Positions 8,060 to 14,893 of a stretch of DNA of 35,792 nucleotides are shown one piece after another. The notes under the pieces were generated by a model. It saw nothing but the letters and a program-made list of their open reading frames with translations, did no database searches and had not been told where the DNA came from. This stretch comes from Anaerolinea sp. (GTDB lineage Bacteria; Chloroflexota; Anaerolineae; Anaerolineales; Villigracilaceae): positions 66,048 to 101,839 of the forward strand of contig JAIFNG010000015.1 of assembly GCA_020047815.1 (NCBI GenBank), written 5' to 3'. Every line of letters starts with the position of its first letter. Position 1 is the first letter of the stretch. The position numbers and the translations under genes are program-made.

Positions 8060-8789
8060 CCTGGATCCTCCCATCGACGAGACGAATCGTACGCTGGGCA
8101 CGTGCTGCAAGTTCATTGTCATGTGTAACCATGAGAATGGTTTTGCCAGAATCAGCAAGGGTTTCAAAAAGTCGAAAGACCATCTCGGTGGATCTAGAAT
8201 CCAAATTACCGGTCGGTTCATCAGCCGTCAGCAGGACGGGATTATTCGCCAGCGCGCGGGCGATTGCTACACACTGTTGTTGACCGCCGGAAAGGGTACC
8301 TGGTAGATTGTGGGCGTATTCTGCCATACCCACCAGTTCAAGCAAGTACATTGCCTGTTTTGGTCGTTCTCTTCGTGAATAGTGACTGCCGTAATCCATG
8401 GCGAGCAAAATATTCTCAACTGAGGTCAATGTGGGCAATAATTGAAAAAATTGGAAAATCACACCTACTGAACGGCCACGCCAGATGGCGATCTGTTCCT
8501 CGTTGAGCGCGTGAACCGCGGTCTGGTCAACAACAACCGTACCTGAAGTAGGTCTGTCAATTCCAGTTATGACGTTGATCAGGGTGGACTTACCGCTGCC
8601 GGATTTCCCAATGATGGAGACAAAGGCACCAGATTCCACCTGGAGATCAACACCTTTAAGGGCAGTGAAGGTTCCAGCCGAACTGTGATAGGTTTTTACC
8701 ACTTCCTGCAGGTTCACCAGATGCTGACTAGATTTCTCAGCATTACTGCCAGACTCGATTATATTTGGGTGTGAATTTTCTTCCAACAT
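8040..8789 (-). CDS. ABC transporter ATP-binding protein (MacB/LolD family), first of two
   Basis: The frame is open to 8927, but the ATG at 8789 (249 residues) fits the family length and has an AGG-type ribosome site. The protein has Walker A GKSGSGKST (about 61-69), signature LSGGQ (166-170), Walker B LLTADEP (186-192) and VTHDNE with the switch histidine. The residue usually Arg three places after LSGGQ (LSGGQQQR in the sister ATPase) is Cys here (C173). It belongs to the lipoprotein/macrolide-export ATPase family, and its N-terminal 25 residues are a variable leader. It is the first gene of a three-gene exporter operon. Confidence 0.9.
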   Translation of the reverse strand: MLEENSHPNIIESGSNAEKSSQHLVNLQEVVKTYHSSAGTFTALKGVDLQVESGAFVSIIGKSGSGKSTLINVITGIDRPTSGTVVVDQTAVHALNEEQIAIWRGRSVGVIFQFFQLLPTLTSVENILLAMDYGSHYSRRERPKQAMYLLELVGMAEYAHNLPGTLSGGQQQCVAIARALANNPVLLTADEPTGNLDSRSTEMVFRLFETLADSGKTILMVTHDNELAARAQRTIRLVDGRIQDEFVNR

Positions 8790-8804
8790 GATTTTTACCT
8801 GTCC

Positions 8805-8820
8805 TATCCATATACGGATA
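8805..8820. promoter_or_regulatory. 16-bp palindrome upstream of the ABC exporter operon (candidate operator)
   Basis: The sequence TATCCATATACGGATA is a palindrome with one mismatched pair (8810/8815). It lies 15 bases before the start codon of the first ATPase. On the minus strand, TTAACT and TATATG spaced by 17 bases form a weak -35/-10 pair whose -10 falls inside the palindrome. This is the geometry of a repressor site over a promoter. No regulator gene is adjacent. Confidence 0.4.
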
Positions 8821-8883
8821 AGAGCCTTGAAAGTTAAGAACCAGACAATACAGGATGATTTCTTATGGCAGCCGTAACCTATA

Positions 8884-9849
8884 TCACCTGTACACTTCGG
8901 GATTAACACAATGCGGCAATCGCTCACCCTTCAAACCTGATATCAAATTTTGCGCGGCGAGGAGTGACATCAGATCCCTGGTCTTTTTGCTGGCGCTTCC
9001 CAAATGCGGCACGATAATACAATTTTCCAACTCCAACAGAGGACTGTCCATTGGTAGAGGCTCCGGGTCGGTGACATCCAACGCGGCAGCAAAGATCCGG
9101 TTGCATTTCAAAGCCTGGTACAAGCCGGTTTGGTCCAGCACTCCGCCCCGTGCAGTATTTACCAAAACTGCATTCGATTTCATCTTTGCCAGAAATTCCG
9201 AATTGACCAGATGTCTTGTTTTTTCAGTCAACGGCACATGGATTGACACAAAATCTGATTCCCCCAGCAAGGTATCCATATCGACAGGCTGTGCGCCATA
9301 CACAGGCTGGGCGGACGGGTCATGGTAGATCACACGCAAGTCAAATCCCTGTGCGCGTCTGGCAACAGCCTGACCAATTCTGCCAAAACCAACGATACCC
9401 AGCGTTGAACCAGTAAAATCCGCACCGAGTAACAGGCTTGGCTGCCATGTGACCCATTTGCCTGCCCGTAAAAATCTCTCCGCCTCAGGGATGCGTCGCG
9501 CGGCAGACAGCATCAGTGCTAAGGCCTGGTCGGCTGTGGCATCTGTCAACACTCCTGGAGTGTTGCCCACGGGAATACCACGCGCGGTGGCGGCTGCAAC
9601 GTCAATATGATCCACACCAACAGACATACTACTGATGACCTTCAACTGTGAGCCGATTGAATCCATCAGTTCACCGTCAATTTTTTCCGTCAGCAGACAA
9701 AGCAATCCATCCACACCATGTGAGTGCGCGATCAACTCACCACGTGAGGGCGGCAGGTCGGAAGTCCAAATATCGGGTAGGAAATGCTCCCTTATCAGAA
9801 CCAGACCAGGGTCGGGGATGATACGGGTGATAAAAATTTTGGAGTCCAT
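8884..9849 (-). CDS. D-isomer-specific 2-hydroxyacid dehydrogenase (glyoxylate/hydroxypyruvate reductase-like)
   Basis: The 321-residue NAD(P)-dependent enzyme interconverts 2-oxoacids and D-2-hydroxyacids. The Rossmann motif GFGRIG is at about 154-159. The catalytic Arg in VNTARGG (R234), Glu in DVTDPEP (E263) and His in PHLGSA (H282) are all present. The pattern SMSVGVDHIDV with GIPVGNTPGVLTDATAD is typical of the glyoxylate reductase / GRHPR branch, but the exact substrate is uncertain. The frame is open to 9888; the ATG at 9849 is preferred because it begins the conserved fold. It has no Shine-Dalgarno and lies 7 bases after a TATACT, so the mRNA may be leaderless. Confidence 0.88.
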   Translation of the reverse strand: MDSKIFITRIIPDPGLVLIREHFLPDIWTSDLPPSRGELIAHSHGVDGLLCLLTEKIDGELMDSIGSQLKVISSMSVGVDHIDVAAATARGIPVGNTPGVLTDATADQALALMLSAARRIPEAERFLRAGKWVTWQPSLLLGADFTGSTLGIVGFGRIGQAVARRAQGFDLRVIYHDPSAQPVYGAQPVDMDTLLGESDFVSIHVPLTEKTRHLVNSEFLAKMKSNAVLVNTARGGVLDQTGLYQALKCNRIFAAALDVTDPEPLPMDSPLLELENCIIVPHLGSASKKTRDLMSLLAAQNLISGLKGERLPHCVNPEVYR

Positions 9850-9870
9850 GTCCCAGAGTATAATCTGCAC
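9850..9870. promoter_or_regulatory. Shared symmetric -10 element, divergent and probably leaderless
   Basis: The whole spacer between the dehydrogenase and thioesterase start codons is 21 bases. AGTATAAT at 9857-9864 reads TATAAT on the plus strand (9859-9864, six bases before ATG) and TATACT on the minus strand (9862-9857, seven bases before ATG). Neither gene has a Shine-Dalgarno sequence. Transcription from each -10 would start at or next to the A of the start codon. Confidence 0.65.
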
Positions 9871-10347
9871 ATGTCCAAAATCAAACAACCAAATTCACGT
9901 CATTGTTTTATCTGCGGATTGGAAAATCCGGTTGGGTTGCACTTGCATATTTACGAAACCGAGCCAGGCGCTGTTGAAAGCCAATACATTGCGCCTGAAC
10001 ATTTTCAGGGATATCCTGGCGTTCTACATGGCGGCATTGTCGCAGCGATCATCGATGAAGTTTCGGGACGGGCTCAGATGGGCAGTGACCCACTCAATCC
10101 TCGCTTTATGTTTACCGGCAAACTCGAGGTAAAGTATCGAAAAAATGTACCGATCGGAAAGATGTTGAAAATTCTCGGCAAGGCAGGCAAAACCAAACGC
10201 AATCTTGCGGAAGCATGGGCGGGTATTTACGACGCAGAGACTGACGAGTTGCTGGCAGAAGGATCAACAGTTTCCATCAATGTGCCAAATGAACAATTTG
10301 ACACTTCGCAATTGGCTGAATTGGGTTGGAAAGTATATCCAGATTAA
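9871..10347 (+). CDS. Hotdog-fold thioesterase (PaaI-like)
   Basis: The 158-residue protein has the N-terminal HCFICGLENPVGLHL block seen in many hotdog thioesterases. The conserved VLHGGIVAAIIDE segment (about 51-63) follows, where HGG and the Asp/Glu pair form the active-site helix. It probably hydrolyses an acyl-CoA; the acyl group is unknown. The frame is open upstream to 9784, but the extra residues overlap the divergent dehydrogenase, and the ATG at 9871 sits six bases after a TATAAT, which favours a leaderless start. The next gene begins 3 bases after its stop. Confidence 0.85.
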   Translation: MSKIKQPNSRHCFICGLENPVGLHLHIYETEPGAVESQYIAPEHFQGYPGVLHGGIVAAIIDEVSGRAQMGSDPLNPRFMFTGKLEVKYRKNVPIGKMLKILGKAGKTKRNLAEAWAGIYDAETDELLAEGSTVSINVPNEQFDTSQLAELGWKVYPD

Positions 10348-10350
10348 CCT

Positions 10351-10953
10351 GTGGAGAATCTTCTGTTAATCCTAACCTATATCGCTGTGATCGCGTCGGC
10401 TATTTCTGGCGCACTGGAAGCACGTAAAAATGAAATGGACATCGTCGGCGCGACTACGATCGCGTTTGCTACGGCCTTTGGCGGCGGCACCATTCGTGAC
10501 CTGTTGCTGGGGCGCACACCCGTTTTCTGGGTACTTGACCCGGGACTAACCATTGCCGCTTTTATCTTTGGTGCACTTTCCTACTATCGTCTTGACCGCC
10601 TGTCAAATAGGTTGTTCATCGTTGTAGATGCGATCGGTCTTGGTTTGTTCAGCATCCTCGGAGCAACATACACGCTTCAGCTTGAACTTTCTCCAATCGT
10701 GGCTGTACTGATGGGCGTGGTTACGGGTGTCTTTGGCGGCGTATTACGCGACCTGTTCTGTAACCGCATCCCGACCATATTCCGTCACAATACAGAACTC
10801 TATGCCACCTGTTCATTTGTTGGCACATGTGTTTTCATGCTGTTCATCTGGCTTAACGCAGACCATTTTCTGGCTTCAATCGCTGGCTCAAGCACCATTT
10901 TCATCATGCGCCTCGCCGCAGTCCGCTTTAAGGTGACCCTCCCTGCGCCGTAA
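10351..10953 (+). CDS. TRIC/UPF0126 family membrane protein (YicG/YadS-like)
   Basis: The 200-residue protein starts with GTG three bases after the thioesterase stop and has no visible ribosome site, so it is probably coupled to it. It contains the two tandem UPF0126 repeats: GGGTIRDLLLGR (about 44-55) and GGVLRDLFCNRIPTIFR (about 129-145), within about six to seven hydrophobic segments. Bacterial members of this family are homologues of trimeric intracellular cation channels, and some relatives have been linked to glycine or other small-molecule transport. The operon with a thioesterase gives no clear role. Confidence 0.85.
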   Translation: MENLLLILTYIAVIASAISGALEARKNEMDIVGATTIAFATAFGGGTIRDLLLGRTPVFWVLDPGLTIAAFIFGALSYYRLDRLSNRLFIVVDAIGLGLFSILGATYTLQLELSPIVAVLMGVVTGVFGGVLRDLFCNRIPTIFRHNTELYATCSFVGTCVFMLFIWLNADHFLASIAGSSTIFIMRLAAVRFKVTLPAP

Positions 10954-10971
10954 AATCCATGCCGCAGGGAG
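10939..10971. repeat. 9-bp perfect inverted repeat across the TRIC gene stop codon
   Basis: CTCCCTGCG (10939-10947) and CGCAGGGAG (10963-10971) are exact reverse complements with a 15-base loop that contains the stop codon. No T-run follows, so it is not a standard intrinsic terminator. It may protect the 3' end or pause transcription before the next promoter. Confidence 0.5.
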
Positions 10972-10981
10972 ACCAGTAGTT

Positions 10982-10987
10982 TATAAT
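10982..10987 (+). promoter_or_regulatory. -10 element (TATAAT) for the FAD subunit gene
   Basis: A perfect TATAAT lies 26 bases before the ATG of the FAD-binding subunit. No good -35 is present at 16-18 bases upstream. The gene also has a GGAGG ribosome site at 11003-11007, so this transcript would carry a short leader, unlike the leaderless genes nearby. Confidence 0.45.
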
Positions 10988-11013
10988 AGGCATACTTTCC
11001 ACGGAGGCATATT

Positions 11014-11742
11014 ATGATCACGATTTATCACCGTCCACGCACATTGGATGAAGCCCTGACGCTTCTCGCTCAACCTAATACTTTTCCCCTTGGGGGTGGA
11101 ACGCTTCTTTCCCAGCCGACGGCTGACCCTGTCGAGGTGGTTGATCTTCAATCACTAGGCCTGGACTCCCTGACAAAAAAGGGGTATGACCTCGAAATCG
11201 GCGCAACCTGCACATTGCAAACCCTGCTCGAATCAGAGCATTGCCCTGCAGCCTTGAAAGTTGCCATCAAACTAGAAGCTCCGATCAATATTCGCAACTC
11301 TGCAACAGTCGCGGGGGCGCTTGTTTCAAGTGACGGACGCTCACCCTTTGCCACCGCCCTGCTGGCGCTTGATGCAAAGATAACCATGGTCAGTGACAAG
11401 TCTTCAGTGATCAGTGTAGGCGAATTCCTTCCCCTGCCTCGCCGTGGACTGATCACCTCGGTCGCCATTCCCCTCAACACCAAATTTTCCTTTGAATTCG
11501 TCTCCAAGACTCCTGCAGACAAACCCCTTGTCGCCGCCGCCCTTGCGCAATGGAACTCCGGTCGGACGCGCCTCTCACTTGGCGGATATGGTCAGAGTCC
11601 CCTACTGGCGATGGATGGACCCGAAGCTGAAGGTCTGGATTCCGCCGCCCGCAACGCTTATCACGAAGCGCAGGATGACTGGGCAAGTGCAGAATATAGG
11701 ATGGATGTGGCAGCGACATTGGCAAAGAGATGTCTGGTTTAA
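11014..11742 (+). CDS. Molybdenum hydroxylase FAD-binding subunit (XdhB/CoxM/YgfM-like)
   Basis: The 242-residue protein matches the FAD_binding_5 plus CO-dehydrogenase flavoprotein C-terminal domain arrangement. It has the FAD motif PLGGGTLLSQP (about 25-35), the IRNSATVAGALVSSDGRSPFA segment in the usual second flavin contact, and a C-terminal AAALAQWNSGRTRLSLGGYG stretch. It is short for CoxM/XdhB (about 285), but close to the compact YgfM type that partners XdhD-like proteins. The fused FeS/Mo subunit is encoded 3.1 kb downstream on the same strand, after a peptidase gene. It would pass electrons between the Mo/FeS subunit and NAD or another acceptor. Confidence 0.85.
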   Translation: MITIYHRPRTLDEALTLLAQPNTFPLGGGTLLSQPTADPVEVVDLQSLGLDSLTKKGYDLEIGATCTLQTLLESEHCPAALKVAIKLEAPINIRNSATVAGALVSSDGRSPFATALLALDAKITMVSDKSSVISVGEFLPLPRRGLITSVAIPLNTKFSFEFVSKTPADKPLVAAALAQWNSGRTRLSLGGYGQSPLLAMDGPEAEGLDSAARNAYHEAQDDWASAEYRMDVAATLAKRCLV

Positions 11743-11894
11743 TGGCATAAGCCAGCAGAACTAGAAATTTTTTGTCCCACACACTGTATCTTCGTCGTTT
11801 CCAACCATGTTTGAATCCTTTTCAGCCTTATATTTCAGCGTTACCTGTCATACAGGCAACACTTACATTCAAAAACCAGCCAGTTTGGAGAAAA

Positions 11895-14804
11895 ATGACC
11901 AAATCATTTAACCTTATCGAAGAAAAAAACATCCCCGAATTAAACGCCACCGCAAAACTCTATGTCCACAAACGCACTGGGGCGCGGGTGCTCTCAGTCG
12001 TCAATGACGACGAAAACAAAGTCTTTTCGATCAACTTTCGCACCACGCCAAAGGATTCAACGGGTGTGGCACATATTTTGGAACACTCTGTTTTGGGTGG
12101 CTCGGAAAAATATCCTGTTAAAGAACCGTTTGTGGAATTGCTGAAAGGCTCCCTGGCGACATTTGTTAATGCATTTACCTATCCTGACAAAACCTGTTAC
12201 CCGGTTGCGAGTCAGAACCTGCAGGATTTTTACAACCTGATTGACGTATATATGGATGCGGTCATGCACCCACTCATCACCGAGGAAACATTAATGCAGG
12301 AAGGCTGGCATTACGAATTGGACGACCCCGCCAATCCATTGACATACAAAGGGGTGGTTTTCAACGAGATGAAGGGTGCATATTCCTCGCCCGATAATTT
12401 ACTGGCACGCACCATTCAGCAATCGCTCTTTCCCAAACACGTGTATGGCATTGACTCAGGCGGAGATCCGCGCAACATTCCTGACCTGACCTACGCCGCG
12501 TTCAAGTCTTTCCACGAAACGTACTATCACCCATCCAATTCTTTCATCTTTTTTTATGGGGACGATGATCCTGAAAAACGACTCAAACTCATCGAAAGCT
12601 ATTTTGCGCCTTACAAGAAACTCAAGGTCAAATCACAGGTACCGCTTGCCAAACCCTTCAAGAAACCAAAGAAGGTCGTCTACTCATATGACGCGGGGCA
12701 GGACAAAGATATCAGGAAGAAGCACTATTTCACGGTTAACTGGCTGCTGCCCGATACCTCTGACCCGGTCATCGATTTTAGCTTGCAAATCCTTGCCGGT
12801 ATTTTAATTGCAACCCCTGCGTCCCCGTTGAAGAAGGCCTTGCTTGATTCGGGATTTGGTGAGGACCTGGCAGGCTTGGGCCTGGAAAATGAATTACGCC
12901 AGCATATTTTTTCAACCGGTTTAAAAGGCACACGTGCGGGCGACGCAGCCAAGATCGAGAAATTAATTTTTGACACACTCCAGGCGCTTGTCAGGGACGG
13001 TATTGACCCCGATATGACTGCTGCCGCCATCAATACACTTGAGTTCCGGTTGCGTGAGAACAACACCGGGTCATTTCCGCGCGGGATCTCAGTCATGCTG
13101 CGCGCCCTCGTCACCTGGCTGCACGAAGATGACCCTTTCAAATTACTCGCCTTCGAGGCGCCGCTCACTGAAATTAAATCCCGTCTCGCAGCAGACAGGA
13201 AATATTTTGAGAATTTAATTCAAATCCACCTGCTCGATAACCCACACCGTACAAGTTTACGTTTCAAACCTGACCCGGAGCTTGGCCGCCGTTTCGAGGA
13301 GGAGGAGAAAAACCGTCTGGCCGCCATTCGTGAAACAATGAGCGAGGAGCAGATACTTGGGTGCATCAAAACCGCCAAACACCTCAAGCAATTGCAAGAG
13401 GCGCCCAACTCACCTGAAGCACTGGGAACCATGCCCTTCCTTCAGCTTTCGGACCTGGAAAAAGAAAACAAGACCATCCCGATCGAGATAATTCAGATCC
13501 AGGATACGCCTGTGCTATATCATGACCTGTTTACAAATGGAATTGTTTATCTTGACCTTGGCTTTGACCTGCATGCCCTCCCCAAAGAACTACTGCCATT
13601 GACTGAAATTTTTGCCCGCGCCCTTTTGGAAATGGGAACCGACAAGGAAGATTACGTCAAACTCTCACAACGCATTGGAAAATATACAGGCGGTATCCAC
13701 GGCAGCGCGCTCAGTACAACCACATTTGGGTCGCGGGAGAACGTGAGTAAATTATTCATGAGCGGCAAAGCTACAATGGGACGGGCCGCTGAATTGTTGA
13801 AAATCCTGAAAGACATCCTGCTCAGTACAAATTTCGACAACCGGGAAAGACTTAAACAGATCGTTCTCGAAGAAAAATCCGGACTTGAGTCATCCCTTGT
13901 CCCCAGTGGGCATGCCTACGCCAACCGTCGCGTGCGCGCGCAGTTCGGCGGCGCAGGCTGGGTAAACGACCAGATCGGCGGCATCGGCTATCTCTTTGCC
14001 CTGCGCAAACTTGCCAGCGACATCGACAAAAAATGGGACAGTGTATTGAACCGCCTTGAGGCCATGCGCAGCCTGTTGATCAACAGCAAATCCCTGATCT
14101 GCAATATTACAATTGACTCGGCAAACTGGAAGGTCTTCCAGCCGCATTTCGAGAACTTCATTTTTGGGCTGCCCGAAAAAGAAACTGACCTGAAACCATT
14201 CGAAGTCGAATTCCACATCGAGAAGGAAGGTCTGACCATCCCAGCACAGGTCAATTACGTCGGCAAAGCCGCAAACCTGTATGATCTGGGTTACGAACTC
14301 GACGGCTCATCGCATGTCATCCTAAACTACTTACGAACCACCTACTTGTGGGAAAAAATCCGCATCCTGGGCGGTGCCTATGGCGCTTTCTGTTCATTTG
14401 ACAGTAACTCAGGCATATTGTCCTTCCTTTCATACCGCGACCCGAATCTTGATGCCACGCTCGAAAACTACAACAATGCAGCCGGCTATTTGAAGAATCT
14501 TGACGCTGCCTCCCTGTCTGGCAGTGAACTAACCAAAGCCATTATAGGCACGATCGGCGACATGGACTCATACCAACTGCCTGATGCAAAAGGCCACACC
14601 TCCATGATGCGCTATCTGACGGGTAAAACAGATGAGATGCGTCAAAAAGAACGCGACGAAGTCCTATCCACCAACGGCGAAGATTTCATCACCTTCGGTG
14701 ATGTGCTGGAGAAACTCGCAAGATCAGAGGCGGTTGTGGCACTTGGGTCACAGTCTGCGATCGAAGGCGCAAAAGCCGGTTTTAAGGTGACAAAGGTTTT
14801 ATAA
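11895..14804 (+). CDS. M16C metallopeptidase (presequence protease / Cym1-PreP-like)
   Basis: The 969-residue protein has the inverted zinc motif HILEH (about 60-64) of M16 peptidases and a downstream glutamate zinc ligand in FNEMKGAYS (about E158). It also has the PreP-type sequence GSEKYPVKEPFVELLKGS, and its length fits the two-halved M16C group. Such enzymes degrade peptides inside a closed chamber; bacterial roles are poorly known. No signal peptide is seen from this start, so it is probably cytoplasmic. The frame is open to 11772, but the ATG at 11895 has GGAG at 11887-11890 and begins the conserved fold. It lies between the two subunit genes of a molybdenum hydroxylase. Confidence 0.9.
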   Translation: MTKSFNLIEEKNIPELNATAKLYVHKRTGARVLSVVNDDENKVFSINFRTTPKDSTGVAHILEHSVLGGSEKYPVKEPFVELLKGSLATFVNAFTYPDKTCYPVASQNLQDFYNLIDVYMDAVMHPLITEETLMQEGWHYELDDPANPLTYKGVVFNEMKGAYSSPDNLLARTIQQSLFPKHVYGIDSGGDPRNIPDLTYAAFKSFHETYYHPSNSFIFFYGDDDPEKRLKLIESYFAPYKKLKVKSQVPLAKPFKKPKKVVYSYDAGQDKDIRKKHYFTVNWLLPDTSDPVIDFSLQILAGILIATPASPLKKALLDSGFGEDLAGLGLENELRQHIFSTGLKGTRAGDAAKIEKLIFDTLQALVRDGIDPDMTAAAINTLEFRLRENNTGSFPRGISVMLRALVTWLHEDDPFKLLAFEAPLTEIKSRLAADRKYFENLIQIHLLDNPHRTSLRFKPDPELGRRFEEEEKNRLAAIRETMSEEQILGCIKTAKHLKQLQEAPNSPEALGTMPFLQLSDLEKENKTIPIEIIQIQDTPVLYHDLFTNGIVYLDLGFDLHALPKELLPLTEIFARALLEMGTDKEDYVKLSQRIGKYTGGIHGSALSTTTFGSRENVSKLFMSGKATMGRAAELLKILKDILLSTNFDNRERLKQIVLEEKSGLESSLVPSGHAYANRRVRAQFGGAGWVNDQIGGIGYLFALRKLASDIDKKWDSVLNRLEAMRSLLINSKSLICNITIDSANWKVFQPHFENFIFGLPEKETDLKPFEVEFHIEKEGLTIPAQVNYVGKAANLYDLGYELDGSSHVILNYLRTTYLWEKIRILGGAYGAFCSFDSNSGILSFLSYRDPNLDATLENYNNAAGYLKNLDAASLSGSELTKAIIGTIGDMDSYQLPDAKGHTSMMRYLTGKTDEMRQKERDEVLSTNGEDFITFGDVLEKLARSEAVVALGSQSAIEGAKAGFKVTKVL

Positions 14805-14828
14805 GACGTCAAATATCCAAGGTTGTGA

Positions 14829-14869
14829 GTCAAAGGTCATAACCCAACTGCGGACTTTTAACCTTTGAC
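14829..14869. repeat. 9-bp perfect inverted repeat upstream of the XdhD-like gene (candidate operator)
   Basis: GTCAAAGGT (14829-14837) and ACCTTTGAC (14861-14869) are exact reverse complements separated by 23 bases, in the 89-base gap before the FeS/Mo subunit gene. The half-sites are about three helical turns apart, which would suit a dimeric regulator bound with looping. A hairpin is also possible. No T-run follows. Confidence 0.4.
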
Positions 14870-14893
14870 AATTGTTAAGATCAAGGAGGCACA

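Noticed and set aside
8060..8221. N-terminal extension of the second ABC ATPase
   Set aside because: The extra 54 residues overlap the preceding ATPase gene and are unlike the family; GGAGG points to the ATG at 8059.
11772..11894. 41-residue N-terminal extension of the M16C peptidase, possibly a targeting signal
   Set aside because: The extension lacks a ribosome site and a signal peptide pattern, and GGAG sits directly before the later ATG.
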